The notes: generated by a model from the letters alone, not told the origin. Numbered from the stretch's first letter, positions 24,450 to 34,155 are shown. The stretch: DNA of 64,000 nt from Deltaproteobacteria bacterium (GCA_024102635.1 JAGFJO010000080.1:1-64000), one strand, 5' to 3'. A program made the numbers and translations.

Positions 24450-26239
24450 TACATTCCTTCTAGTTCCAATATTGCCACCCTCCCATTTCTATAGATCGCC
24501 GCCTTTTCCGCAAGCTGCGTTACCAAAAAGTCCTGAGGGCCAGGATCACTCAGGAACTCAGGGATTCTCTCCCCATAAGGGAGAAAATATTGCGGAGGGC
24601 TACCTTTTGAAAAATGAGAGAGGTCAACGATCAGATGTGTTACCCCGTAGTGATCCCTCAGCTCACGCAGCGGAGATAGGTCTACTCGAGAGAAATAAGC
24701 TCGCATCAAAACCTCCATTCGCTCGCGCATGCGATTCAGATATTCTTGGTGAAATGCCTGATTTATTTCGGAGGTAAGAAATACCTTGCGCCGCGAGAGG
24801 TAGGCCACATTGTTAATGACTCCCTTGGGCCAGCCCGCCACCACGCTATCAGCGGGAAGATGCGAAATGAACTGATAAAGCGGGACGAGCCCCGGTTCAG
24901 CGGTAATGTATCCCTCGTTCTCCTTCGAAGGCCCGCCTAAACATAGCAGAGCCAAAAGAGCTACTGTAGCGCAGATCGGACCCTGTAGCCGTTCACGCCT
25001 CACAAGCAGGCGGACCGCCAATACAAGACTGCATGCAAAAGCGGTCAAAGCAATGAGTGGCACGGTATAAACTAAATACCGCTGAGGGAAAAATAGATGC
25101 GGATAAAAGGCAATTGATGCGGCATGGGCAGCGATCGAACTTAAAGCAAAAAGAATTAATCCTCGCAGCGCCGAGGCCTGCGAAAACCGGCGCGAGAACG
25201 CGGCATAAAGGAGAAAAGCACAGGCGGCTATAAAGTATCCATTCATAAAGGCCGCCTTCTTATGGAATAAGAAGCTGCGTCGCTTGGTCTCGACAAGTCC
25301 TGCTTTTTTTATGAGCGATTCCAGGTACGGTTCCCGGCGCGGGAGAAAACTGCTCTTAATGTAACGTTGAAAGCCGCTTATATACGACATATGCGGGCCA
25401 TGTTCACTGTTACCGTAGCGCCCTCCTGCGCCTACCTCAGGATAAGAGGAAGAGTCGCTCTCCGTCAGCCTTTTGCCGTACGGCTGCGTGCTTACCAATA
25501 CCGGCGCTACCATAAGAACGCATAACACCGCTGTGCCGCCCAGCAGAAATGCTGATTGCTTAAGAGAAGGAACTCCATCTTGCCCGCGCGGAATCGCAAA
25601 TCTTGCAGGAAGATGCTGCGCAATAACGGCAAAAAATAGAAGTAGCGCCAGCAATAATGCCGGTGCCGGATAGAAGCCTGCAGCCAGTACTGTCAAAAGA
25701 GCAAGCAATTTCAGCCTGCCGGAGGTAACGGCATAAAGCCCCCATGCAAGCAGCGGAAAGGCGAAGGCTCGCGAGAGGCCCCCTACCATCCTGTCGAAAA
25801 AGACCGGAGCCGGTATTGCAAATAGAAGACAGGCAAAGGCGGCCGGCCGCCCGCCTATCCGGTAAGCTGCTGCGGCAAGCCCGGCCATGGCTAAAAGCCA
25901 GAGAGGATACGGCAGAAACTTACTAAAGGTAATCGGATCCATAATCTGCGCCGCTACGAAGTAGACACCCTTCCAGAGGATCGGGGAGAGCGCCTGCAGG
26001 TAATAGTCCGTCGGATAGTCATTCTCGAAGAGAGCGCTATCGAAGTAACGAAGGAATGGCGCTATATGATGACGAGCGTCGTCGCTGTAGGAGTAAGGAT
26101 CGAGCGCATACCGCAGATGCGCGGCAAGAAACGGGCCGTACAGCCAGATTATGAGCGCCAGCGCAGCCGCTGCGTATACTGCCTTCTTCAAAAGCGCGGT
26201 TCTTCCCTCGTCCTTTGAAGGAGTGCTTCCGCTTGTCAC
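24449..26239 (-). CDS. Polytopic membrane protein, GT-C glycosyltransferase-like
   Basis: 596 residues with about eleven hydrophobic helices and large loops. DPYSYSDDARHHIAPFLRYFD in the first periplasmic loop has acidic residues placed as in GT-C enzymes, and YLVYTVPLIAL and a soluble C-terminal part follow. The GT-C assignment is by architecture, not a diagnostic motif. The start is GTG 26239, with AGGGG 7 bases before it. It lies between two sulfatase-like genes (10-base gap upstream, 1-base overlap downstream), so it probably works with them on an envelope glycan or lipid. Confidence 0.7.
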   Translation of the reverse strand: MTSGSTPSKDEGRTALLKKAVYAAAALALIIWLYGPFLAAHLRYALDPYSYSDDARHHIAPFLRYFDSALFENDYPTDYYLQALSPILWKGVYFVAAQIMDPITFSKFLPYPLWLLAMAGLAAAAYRIGGRPAAFACLLFAIPAPVFFDRMVGGLSRAFAFPLLAWGLYAVTSGRLKLLALLTVLAAGFYPAPALLLALLLFFAVIAQHLPARFAIPRGQDGVPSLKQSAFLLGGTAVLCVLMVAPVLVSTQPYGKRLTESDSSSYPEVGAGGRYGNSEHGPHMSYISGFQRYIKSSFLPRREPYLESLIKKAGLVETKRRSFLFHKKAAFMNGYFIAACAFLLYAAFSRRFSQASALRGLILFALSSIAAHAASIAFYPHLFFPQRYLVYTVPLIALTAFACSLVLAVRLLVRRERLQGPICATVALLALLCLGGPSKENEGYITAEPGLVPLYQFISHLPADSVVAGWPKGVINNVAYLSRRKVFLTSEINQAFHQEYLNRMRERMEVLMRAYFSRVDLSPLRELRDHYGVTHLIVDLSHFSKGSPPQYFLPYGERIPEFLSDPGPQDFLVTQLAEKAAIYRNGRVAILELEGM

Positions 26240-26249
26240 TTTAATCCCC

Positions 26250-27611
26250 TCAATCTAAATATCCAAGGGTCTTGAGCTGTTCATAAGTCTCGCTATCTAC
26301 TTCAACCTCCACCTTTCCGGACTCGTTGTTCTCCTCAGGCATCGGGAGAGCTGCCACTCTCTCAGACAGAACTGCCCCTACTTTTGTGTCTGATGTGAAT
26401 ATATTCTTCTGCTCGCTGAAGTCCTGGTTTAGATCGAAGAGTTCCTGAAAAACCGTGTCGCGGCCCTTGGCGGTCTTTATATAGTGCATCTCCCGGCGCA
26501 CTCCCGAGCGCCTCCACTTTTTCTTCTTCTCATTTCGGCTTCGTAATCGCTCGCTGAACAGGATGCGCTCCGAGTCGAAACTTCCGCCATTAAGGAGCGG
26601 CTTCAAACTCCTGCCTTGCCAAGACTTATGCGCAGGCATATCGAGCAGCGCCGCGAGTGTGGGCAGCATATCGATATGACCGACATTGACATCGATGCTG
26701 CGGGCCGGAAAATGCGGGTGATAAATGATAAACGGCACGTGGATCATCTCACGATAAAGCGTGTCTCCGTGGCCTGTTCCTCCATGATCCCAGAACTCCT
26801 CACCATGGTCTGAGGTGAGCACAATTACCGAGTTTTCAAGCCACCCGTATCTCTCGGCCATTTTTTGCAGAACTTCGTCGACGTATCTTATCTCGCTATC
26901 ATACCTGCAGACCGTTTCCCCTTGGTTGGATCCTTCACTGCCAGCTAGGCACTCTGAATAGAACGGCTCACGCTTGTTGTAAGGATGGTGCGGGTCCATA
27001 AAGTGGATGTAAAGGAAATAGGGATCGCTCTTGGGTGCCTTTTGCATAAACTGATCAACCTGCTCAGCCACAACTTCGGCACCGCGGTAATAGAACTTTT
27101 CGAAAAGTTCAAAACCGCGATCAAAGCCCATTTCACTTCCAATATTGAGGTTATCCGCCACACCGACTGTGAAGAATCCGGCGGATTTCATGAACTCACC
27201 CAACGTCGCCCTATCCGCCGGTAATTTGTTAAGATCAATATTCCTTCCCTGGCGCTGCATTCGCTTAGTGGCAGCGAAACCGGTTATTACTCCGTGCTGC
27301 GAGGGAAGTTCAGAAGTGAAAAATGATGCAGTAGCCGGCGCGGTCCAAGAAGATGTGGAATAAGCCCGCTTAAAAACGGCACTCCTTTGCATGATAGACG
27401 AGATAAACGGGGAGGTCTCCCGCCGGTAACCGTAACCCGAGAGGTGATCTGCCCGAAGAGTGTCAATCATCACCACAACCAAGTTGCAGCCGGAGCATCC
27501 TTGTAGCTGCGCTGAGGCCGAGGAGGAACGGCTGCGGTAGAGATATCCGGCCAAGAGGAGTGCAGCTGCAATTGAAACTAATAATACTTTTGGTGCAATC
27601 TTTCCTGCCAT
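26250..27611 (-). CDS. Sulfatase-like hydrolase (alkaline phosphatase superfamily), paralogue 2
   Basis: 453 residues with an N-terminal signal/anchor helix. CNLVVVMIDTLRADHLSGYGY gives the first metal site (D50); the nucleophile region is SSWTAPATASFFTS, with T90 in the position of the formylglycine cysteine. LTSDHGEEFWDHGGTGHGD is the second metal site. The C-terminus is QLKTLGYLD. It is the first gene of the operon with the GT-C-like protein and paralogue 1, and divergent from paralogue 3 across a 133-base promoter region. Confidence 0.87.
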   Translation of the reverse strand: MAGKIAPKVLLVSIAAALLLAGYLYRSRSSSASAQLQGCSGCNLVVVMIDTLRADHLSGYGYRRETSPFISSIMQRSAVFKRAYSTSSWTAPATASFFTSELPSQHGVITGFAATKRMQRQGRNIDLNKLPADRATLGEFMKSAGFFTVGVADNLNIGSEMGFDRGFELFEKFYYRGAEVVAEQVDQFMQKAPKSDPYFLYIHFMDPHHPYNKREPFYSECLAGSEGSNQGETVCRYDSEIRYVDEVLQKMAERYGWLENSVIVLTSDHGEEFWDHGGTGHGDTLYREMIHVPFIIYHPHFPARSIDVNVGHIDMLPTLAALLDMPAHKSWQGRSLKPLLNGGSFDSERILFSERLRSRNEKKKKWRRSGVRREMHYIKTAKGRDTVFQELFDLNQDFSEQKNIFTSDTKVGAVLSERVAALPMPEENNESGKVEVEVDSETYEQLKTLGYLD

Positions 27612-27744
27612 CTGAAGTCGAACCTATTTGAAGAAATGGCCGCGTGAGTATATCCGGCATCCGTCATGATGTCCATGTAGCTAGGAGTCAGCTCGTTGCG
27701 CTGCGAGGCATGATCTGTTATTGGGATGAACGGAATATAAATCG

Positions 27745-29076
27745 ATGAACAAACGAACAATTGTTGCGGCCGCCGCTGTAGTGCTAATCGTGGCGTGTGC
27801 TGCAGCTTACCGGTATTTAGCGGCCAAGCAGTCCCAATATTCCCTTGTTCTTATCTCGCTCGACACTTTAAGGGCGGATCGTCTCGGTGCGTATGGATAC
27901 TCCCGCCCTACCTCACCAAGTATCGACCGGCTAGCCAAGGAATCTGCGCTGTTTGTTAATGCCGTGTCGGTAACTTCTTGGACGCTGCCGGCGCACGTCT
28001 CCCTGTTCACGGGGCTCTACCCCACGACCCATGGAGTGCGAACAAGAGAGCTCGGAAAGATTCCACCTTCCACTCCCCTACTTGCCGAGATCCTTGAAAG
28101 CCGGGGGTATAAGAACTACGGACTTATGGGCGGAGGATATTTAGGAGCGGACCACGGCTTCAAGAGAGGTTTCATAAAGTATGCAAGGGTGGGCAATCCG
28201 GCTAAGTTTGCCTTTGGAAAACAGGTGAAACAGGCCGAAGAGATCTTAAAATCGATTCCCGAACATCACCCCTATTTCCTTTTTTTGCATACCTACGATA
28301 TCCATTGTCCGTACGAAACACCTCCGGAATATCATTCGCATTTCCGCTCCGAAGGGGCTGCGCCCATAGATGCGTCAAAGTGCGGCAAAACCTTTTATAA
28401 TCAACAAAATGTGACCCCCCAACAGGCGCTGCATCTATCCGATCACTATGATGCCAGTATACGCATGGTGGACGACGCTTTCGGTAAGCTGATTGACTAT
28501 CTGAAAAGCCGCAGCGACTACGACGATACAATAATCATTGTGACATCCGACCACGGCGAAGAGTTTTTGGAACACGGCCGTATAGGACATATTCTTTCGT
28601 TAAACCGAGAACTCTTGATGGTTCCCCTAATCATTAAGGCGCCTGGAGCAAAGCCTCGTGCGATCGAGAATACTGTCAGCTTGGTCGACATCACGCCAAC
28701 GGTGCTTGACCTGCTGAATATAGAAGACCTGCCAAAAATGGATGGGCGGTCACTGGGAAAACTGCTCAAAGGAGAAAACTCCGAGATACGGCCTTTCCAG
28801 TTTTCCGAGCTGGAGGTCGATGTCAATTTGAGATCACACTACGATGATCAGTACCATACGATAGTGGATCTTGAATCGGGCTCCGCCTCACTTTTTGATG
28901 TTACTGCCGATTCGACAGAGCAGAATAATATAGCGGAAGCTCAGCCCGAAGTGCTGGAAGAGCGGGTTTCGCAGCTGCAAAAGTTCGTCAGCGGACTAAT
29001 CAGCGGATTAGGCGAATCGAAATCTCACAGTGATAAAGAGCTCGAACAGCTCAGGACACTCGGATATCTGGATTGA
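27745..29076 (+). CDS. Sulfatase-like hydrolase (alkaline phosphatase superfamily), paralogue 3
   Basis: 443 residues: an anchor helix (residues 6-25), YSLVLISLDTLRADRLGAYGY (D40), nucleophile region TSWTLPAHVSLFTG with T80 replacing the sulfatase cysteine, then VTSDHGEEFLEHGRIGH. The C-terminus is QLRTLGYLD. Divergently transcribed from paralogue 2. The three share about the same length and C-terminal tag, so they arose by duplication; different residues around the nucleophile (PS, PA, PAH) suggest different substrates. Confidence 0.87.
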   Translation: MNKRTIVAAAAVVLIVACAAAYRYLAAKQSQYSLVLISLDTLRADRLGAYGYSRPTSPSIDRLAKESALFVNAVSVTSWTLPAHVSLFTGLYPTTHGVRTRELGKIPPSTPLLAEILESRGYKNYGLMGGGYLGADHGFKRGFIKYARVGNPAKFAFGKQVKQAEEILKSIPEHHPYFLFLHTYDIHCPYETPPEYHSHFRSEGAAPIDASKCGKTFYNQQNVTPQQALHLSDHYDASIRMVDDAFGKLIDYLKSRSDYDDTIIIVTSDHGEEFLEHGRIGHILSLNRELLMVPLIIKAPGAKPRAIENTVSLVDITPTVLDLLNIEDLPKMDGRSLGKLLKGENSEIRPFQFSELEVDVNLRSHYDDQYHTIVDLESGSASLFDVTADSTEQNNIAEAQPEVLEERVSQLQKFVSGLISGLGESKSHSDKELEQLRTLGYLD

Positions 29077-29122
29077 TAACAGGCGAGCCGGATCCTTGAA
29101 AAACACAATGAAAAACCGGACA

Positions 29123-29153
29123 GCGCCGTCACGGCGTAATTCCGTGACGGCGC
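29123..29153. terminator. Hairpin between convergent genes
   Basis: A perfect 12-bp stem GCGCCGTCACGG (29123-29134)/CCGTGACGGCGC (29142-29153) with a 7-base loop. On the minus strand it is followed after 7-8 bases by GGTTTTTC, so it best serves the minus-strand 68-residue gene, and may also end the sulfatase-like transcript. Confidence 0.65.
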
Positions 29154-29181
29154 GATCCAACACTTTAAAGGACTGCTCTTT

Positions 29182-29388
29182 TCAATCTTCGTGGTACTGG
29201 CAGCCATACTCGATCTGATCGGCTACCGTCGGATCGAGCTTAAAGAGATCTAGCCGTGCCCTTAGATAGGGAAGGGCGTTCTCACGAGCGTACCGCTCGG
29301 GATCTCCCATAGGCATGAACCGTAGTCTTGCCAATACAAGGTTGCGGGCAGCTTGATGAACTTGCTCACTTAAACCACCTTGAGACAT
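29182..29388 (-). CDS. Small protein of unknown function, 68 residues
   Basis: The open frame reaches 29469, but ATG 29388 has an excellent Shine-Dalgarno sequence (AAAGGAG about 9 bases before) and is taken as the start, giving MSQGGLSEQVHQ at the N-terminus. The product is soluble, helical and amphipathic, with the segment LARLRFMPMGDPERYAREN and an acidic end (GCQYHED). I know no family. The downstream hairpin supports a real transcription unit. It lies between the sulfatase cluster and glmS. Confidence 0.65.
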   Translation of the reverse strand: MSQGGLSEQVHQAARNLVLARLRFMPMGDPERYARENALPYLRARLDLFKLDPTVADQIEYGCQYHED

Positions 29389-29631
29389 AGACGCACACTC
29401 CTTTCTAGGTTCATTAAGGCATGAACCAAAAACCCTAGCGAATCCGCCTCGCCAGCCTCTAAGGCCCAAAATTCACCACGGCTATTAGCAAGCAGTGGCG
29501 GGCCAGAGAAACTGGCGTGCAATAATGAATGCCCCTCTTCCCGAAGAATTTCTTAAATGAGCTGTGAATCCGTTCAATATGACAGAGGGAAAGGTGCTAG
29601 TTCAAGAAATATCTGCCGGACTGCTGCTGAT

Positions 29632-31485
29632 CTACTCGACCGTTACGCTTTTCGCGAGGTTACGCGGAAGATCGACATCCGTACCGTTGAAGACGGCCAC
29701 GTAATAAGCGAGCAGCTGAAGCGGAATCGTGAGCGAAATAGGACTGAGAAGTTCTGACACAAATGGCATCTCTATTACAGAGTCGCAAACCGCTTTCAGC
29801 TCCTTGCTGCCGATTACATCGGTCACAGCCAGGATTTTACCCCCTCGGGACTCCACCTCTCTCAAGTTCGAAAGAGTTTTCTCAAACAGCACGTCCGAGC
29901 GCTGCATTACCATTACTACCGGCATGCTTTCGTCAATCAACGCAATGGGACCGTGCTTCATTTCTCCTGCGGGATATCCCTCGGCATGAATGTAAGATAT
30001 CTCCTTGAGTTTTAGTGCTCCCTCGAGAGCAATCGGATAACAGATGCCACGCCCAAGGAACAAAAAGTCGCGGGCGCCGTGAAATTTCCTGGCAACCTTC
30101 TCGACCTTATCGGCGGTCTTCAGCGCATCATCAATGAGTGACGGGAGAAACACGAGGTCGTTAATGAGAGAAAAAACTCCCTTTTCGTCGAGGCTTTTGC
30201 GCTTTTGACCCATAAAAGCCGCTAAGAGATATAGCGCGGCAAGCTGCGTAGTGAACGCTTTGGTAGATGCGACGCTTATCTCCGGGCCGGCATGAGTGAA
30301 TATAACGTTAGGCACCTTACGCGCCATCGAGGATCCTAAAACATTGCACACGGCCAATGCCTGCGCACCATGAGACATCGCCATTTCAATAGCAGCTAGG
30401 GTATCGGCGGTTTCCCCCGATTGAGAGACGGCGATCACCAGTGTCGAATCGTTGAGAACCGGCGTCCGATAACGAAATTCAGAGGCGTAATCGACTTCAC
30501 AAGGAATCCCCGTTAGAGCTTGCAGGTAGAACTTACCTACCAAACAGGCGTGCCAAGCAGTGCCGCACGCAACTAATATGACCCGGTTCACCTTGGCAAT
30601 ATCTTCGTCGGTCATGGTTAATTCGGGGAAAAATACCCGCGGCATCTCGATTTCCACCCGCCCACGAAAGGTGTCGGCCAGAACCTGCGGCTGCTCATAG
30701 ATCTCTTTCAACATGAAATGCTTGAATCCGCCTTTTTGAGCAGTAACCGGATCCCAAGTAATATTCTGCTCGAGCCGCTTCACTTCAACCGAAGCTCCGT
30801 CGGGCCCAAGATGTTTAATCCTTACTTGGTCACGATGCACTTCTGCAATATCGCCATCCTCGAGTATAATCACGCGGCGAGTATAATTCAGCAGCGCCGG
30901 TATATCGCTTGCTACGAACACCTCTTTATCTCCCAGCCCAATCACGATAGGCGTAGCGTTTTTCGCAACCAGCAGGCGGTCAGGGTTATCGCGATCAATC
31001 GCAACGAACGCATAACTGCCTCTTATATCGCGGCAGGTAGTGCGCAGCGCTTCTAAAGAATCCAGCCCTTTTTCAAGATAACGATTAAGCAGGTGCGCGG
31101 CGATCTCGGTGTCGGTCTCCGATGAGAAGACCGCCCCCTCATCTTCGAGCTTTTCGCGCAGGTCGATATAGTTCTCTATTATCCCGTTGTGAATAAGACT
31201 TACTCTACCGGCAGTGTGAGGATGGGCATTGTTTTCGGAGGGCCTGCCGTGCGTGGCCCACCGTGTGTGGCCGATTCCAAGGTGCGACATCTGCTTGGGC
31301 GGCGTTTCGGCCAATATCTTTTTGAGTTCCGAAAGTTTGCCAATTGAACGAGTGACTTCGACCGTTCCATTGACCGACAACGCAACACCGGCCGAATCAT
31401 AACCCCGGTATTCAAGCTTCTCAAGACCGGAGAGTATAACCTCGAGCGCACTTCGATCTCCGAGGTACCCGACAATTCCGCACAT
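29632..31485 (-). CDS. glmS: Glutamine-fructose-6-phosphate aminotransferase (isomerizing)
   Basis: 617 residues; makes glucosamine-6-phosphate for peptidoglycan and LPS. The Ntn glutaminase domain begins MCGIVGYLG (Cys1 nucleophile after Met removal), with KLEYRGYDSAGVAL and GHTRWATHG. Two SIS domains carry CGTAWHACLVGKFY, VSQSGETADTLAA and the SSMARK region. The terminal NLAKSVTVE is diagnostic of GlmS. I see no glmS ribozyme in the upstream 361 bases. Confidence 0.97.
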   Translation of the reverse strand: MCGIVGYLGDRSALEVILSGLEKLEYRGYDSAGVALSVNGTVEVTRSIGKLSELKKILAETPPKQMSHLGIGHTRWATHGRPSENNAHPHTAGRVSLIHNGIIENYIDLREKLEDEGAVFSSETDTEIAAHLLNRYLEKGLDSLEALRTTCRDIRGSYAFVAIDRDNPDRLLVAKNATPIVIGLGDKEVFVASDIPALLNYTRRVIILEDGDIAEVHRDQVRIKHLGPDGASVEVKRLEQNITWDPVTAQKGGFKHFMLKEIYEQPQVLADTFRGRVEIEMPRVFFPELTMTDEDIAKVNRVILVACGTAWHACLVGKFYLQALTGIPCEVDYASEFRYRTPVLNDSTLVIAVSQSGETADTLAAIEMAMSHGAQALAVCNVLGSSMARKVPNVIFTHAGPEISVASTKAFTTQLAALYLLAAFMGQKRKSLDEKGVFSLINDLVFLPSLIDDALKTADKVEKVARKFHGARDFLFLGRGICYPIALEGALKLKEISYIHAEGYPAGEMKHGPIALIDESMPVVMVMQRSDVLFEKTLSNLREVESRGGKILAVTDVIGSKELKAVCDSVIEMPFVSELLSPISLTIPLQLLAYYVAVFNGTDVDLPRNLAKSVTVE

Positions 31486-31846
31486 TCTGCTTCCTGTAAA
31501 TTAATTCCTCGTTGCGGCAAATCCGATACTGCGGCCGCTCCGGCTGTAAAATCTCTTCTGAAACTGGCTAGCACTCCATGTTTATGCTCATTAATTCTTC
31601 ATCTTTTCGCAGTCGATTACAAGCTCCACTCTATGTTCCAGCGTCGCTGGTAACCGAATCGGGGCGCGCTATAGTGACTATACCTGCGAATTTTACGCAT
31701 ACCGGCGCGGCCGTCCAGTTAGCGCTCATTCGCATACAAAATCCTTTTGTCATCAATAGCTTGCCAAGCACTTCCAACTAAGCCAGAAGCAAATTCGCTC
31801 TAGAACAAGATCCCTGGCCGGAGTTTATTGAGGTTAAAGAGAGGTT
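31486..31846. other. Intergenic region between glmS and the transglycosylase
   Basis: 361 bases with divergent promoters expected. A 67-codon open frame on the plus strand (31578-31781) has no Shine-Dalgarno sequence or recognisable product and I do not call it. No hairpin or repeat stands out. Confidence 0.4.
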
Positions 31847-32581
31847 ATGGGCGGGAATGTATGCGCCAGCATCTCAACACTTGAACAAGGAGTCATGTCA
31901 CCTTGGGGCAGCCGGCCATTTTTAGTCGGCAGCGCCCCCGCTGTAATGCAGGTAATCTGCATAGCGATTTTGGTGGCGTCATCCGCCCTATTCCTTTCAC
32001 AGCACACTACGGTTCGCAATAAAAATAACGGAATGAGTCCCTCACATAAGGAAAATTCCCAACAATCCCCGACAGGGCTCTCACAAATAGAGACCTTTAT
32101 CGCCCGCAAAATAAAAAAGTTAAATCCCGCAATCAATGCTGATCAGCTCTCACGCCTGATCGTGAACGCCAGCATGACTGAAAATATCGACCCGTTGATA
32201 CTGGCCTCCATAATCAAGCACGAAAGTACCTTCAAAGGAGAGGTTTTCTCCAATAAGGGCGCGGCAGGGCTGATGCAAATAATGCCCAGTACGGCCCGTT
32301 ACATCTCACAGAAGTTAGGCCCCGAGCTTAAAAGTGAGCGGGAACTTTTAAAGCCCGATCTGAACATTAGAATGGGCATACGTTATCTGCACTACCTGAA
32401 GGAGCGTTTCAACGGAGATACCACTCTGGCGCTGATAGCTTACAATTGGGGCCCGACAAACCTCTCCCGATCTCTCAAAGAGAGATCGCCGGTAAACACT
32501 TCAGCGCTACGATACGCTCGAAATATCCTCGCGTTACATGCAAAGTGGGATAGTGAGCTAAAGCTCACGCTGCGGTCATAA
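31847..32581 (+). CDS. Lytic transglycosylase (SLT domain)
   Basis: A 244-residue protein with an N-terminal membrane helix (VMQVICIAILVASSALFL) after a short cytoplasmic stretch, a low-complexity linker, then a goose-lysozyme-like SLT domain. LILASIIKHESTFKGEVFS contains the catalytic Glu, and GAAGLMQIMPSTARYIS is the family motif, with AYNWGP later. It cleaves glycan strands to 1,6-anhydroMurNAc ends. Start choice is uncertain: ATG 31847, 31895 (AAGGAG just before it) and 31946 are all possible. Confidence 0.88.
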   Translation: MGGNVCASISTLEQGVMSPWGSRPFLVGSAPAVMQVICIAILVASSALFLSQHTTVRNKNNGMSPSHKENSQQSPTGLSQIETFIARKIKKLNPAINADQLSRLIVNASMTENIDPLILASIIKHESTFKGEVFSNKGAAGLMQIMPSTARYISQKLGPELKSERELLKPDLNIRMGIRYLHYLKERFNGDTTLALIAYNWGPTNLSRSLKERSPVNTSALRYARNILALHAKWDSELKLTLRS

Positions 32582-32658
32582 CCGGCATCCTTGCGCTGCG
32601 CGCTAATCATAGCTAACTTAGAACTTCACAATTGATTATCAACCTCGAAGTGGTTTGA

Positions 32659-34149
32659 ATGAGAATCAACGATAAAGATTTAAATCATTACTATGCCTCC
32701 CTCAGCGAAATCTACAAGCTCGAAGGGATCAATGCTTTGCTATACTGGGATCAAAAAACATATATGCCGCCTAAAGCGGCGCAGCATCGGGCCTCACAAC
32801 TTGCGTTAGTGGATCAGCTGATCCACCAACGCAAAACCTCTCCTGAGCTGCAACACAAAGTTCAAGATCTTTTGCAATGCGAGGGGCTCAAGCCGGAAGA
32901 CCGCATCAATTTGCAGCGCACCAATTACGAGATAACCCGTAATCAAAAACTCAGCGAAGAGTTCGTCGCCACGCGTTCGAGATTACAGGCCGAGTGCTAT
33001 TCCCTTTGGATCGAAGCTCGCCCTAGCAGCAGCTTCAAAAGCGTAGCTCCTCATCTCGAAAAGCTCGTAGAACTTGCCCGGCAGGAAGCTGACCTAACCG
33101 GCTATTCTGAACACCCGTACGATGCGCTGCTCGAGGTATATGAGCCATTCTCAAGATTGTCCAAGATTAAGCCTGTTCTTCTTGAGCTGGGAGGAGGACT
33201 CCGCCAATTGATCGATCAGATCCCTGCAAAAGGCCAAGATCTTTCATCAGCTAAGGAGGAAGATTATCTTGCCGAGAACCAGCATCAGCTTAATTTGGCG
33301 ATTGCGTCCGACCTCGGCTTCGAATCGGATGAAGGTAGATTGGATGTAACCGCACACCCTTTTGCCTCTGATATGGGGCCTTATGATTACAGAATCACTA
33401 CGCGCTACGATGAAACTGACTTTCTATCAGCAGTTTTTTCTACTCTGCATGAGACGGGACATGCCCTTTATGAAATGGGGCTCCCTAAAGAGTACCTAGG
33501 CAGCGCATGCGGCAGAGCAATTTCGCTTGGTATACATGAGTCACAATCCAGGTTCTGGGAGAACTGTGTGGGCCGCAGTAAACCATACGCCCGTTACCTT
33601 CACCGTTTACTTGGCCGTTATCTCCCTGAGGCAGCAGAAAATTTCAGCGAAGAGCAGCTATATCGCGCGGCTAATAAAGTGCAGCCGAGCTTAATCAGAG
33701 TGGAGGCAGATGAGGTGACTTATTCTCTCCATGTCGTAATTCGCATGCTCCTCGAAGAGCAGTTGATCAGCGGGAATCTTGCGGTAAGCGAGCTTCCCGA
33801 TGCCTGGAATGATCAGTATAAGAACCATCTTGGATTAGACGTTCCCGCCGATTGCGACGGAGTGCTGCAAGATGTTCATTGGTATACAGGAAGTTTCGGC
33901 TATTTCCCAACCTACGCCTTCGGCAATATTTACGGCGCCATGATGCACCGGAAGATGAGAAGCGACATTCCAGAAATGGACAGTTTGATTGAGAACGGAG
34001 AGTTCGCGCAGATTCTGAGCTGGCTGCGCGAACGGGTGCATAAGTTCGGAACCCGCTTCGAGGCGGCCGAGCTGGCATCTAGGGCGTCAGGCATGCCGGT
34101 CTCGTCGCAGCCTTTCCTGGATTACTTAAGAGAGAAGCATTTGGGGTAA
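32659..34149 (+). CDS. Metallocarboxypeptidase, M32 (Taq) family
   Basis: 496 residues, the normal length. HETGHALYEMGLP is the zinc HExxH motif, followed by GIHESQSRFWENCVGRS with the third glutamate ligand region and RVEADEVTYSLHVVIRMLLE. The substrate segment HPFASDMGPYDYRITTRY is typical. A cytoplasmic broad-specificity carboxypeptidase. The gene ends 6 bases before the tRNA-Arg tail-copy repeat begins. Confidence 0.96.
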   Translation: MRINDKDLNHYYASLSEIYKLEGINALLYWDQKTYMPPKAAQHRASQLALVDQLIHQRKTSPELQHKVQDLLQCEGLKPEDRINLQRTNYEITRNQKLSEEFVATRSRLQAECYSLWIEARPSSSFKSVAPHLEKLVELARQEADLTGYSEHPYDALLEVYEPFSRLSKIKPVLLELGGGLRQLIDQIPAKGQDLSSAKEEDYLAENQHQLNLAIASDLGFESDEGRLDVTAHPFASDMGPYDYRITTRYDETDFLSAVFSTLHETGHALYEMGLPKEYLGSACGRAISLGIHESQSRFWENCVGRSKPYARYLHRLLGRYLPEAAENFSEEQLYRAANKVQPSLIRVEADEVTYSLHVVIRMLLEEQLISGNLAVSELPDAWNDQYKNHLGLDVPADCDGVLQDVHWYTGSFGYFPTYAFGNIYGAMMHRKMRSDIPEMDSLIENGEFAQILSWLRERVHKFGTRFEAAELASRASGMPVSSQPFLDYLREKHLG

Positions 34150-34155
34150 GTTAAA

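Noticed and set aside
27578-27760. 60-codon minus-strand frame in the divergent sulfatase promoter region (ITDHASQRNELTPSYMDIMT)
   Set aside because: It looks vaguely protein-like and could be a remnant of a lost gene, but it overlaps the coding starts of both neighbours and I cannot support it.
31578-31781. 67-codon plus-strand frame upstream of the transglycosylase
   Set aside because: No Shine-Dalgarno sequence, no recognisable pattern, and located in the expected divergent promoter region.
31486-31846. glmS ribozyme
   Set aside because: The conserved ribozyme core cannot be found upstream of glmS, and the ribozyme is typical of Gram-positive bacteria.
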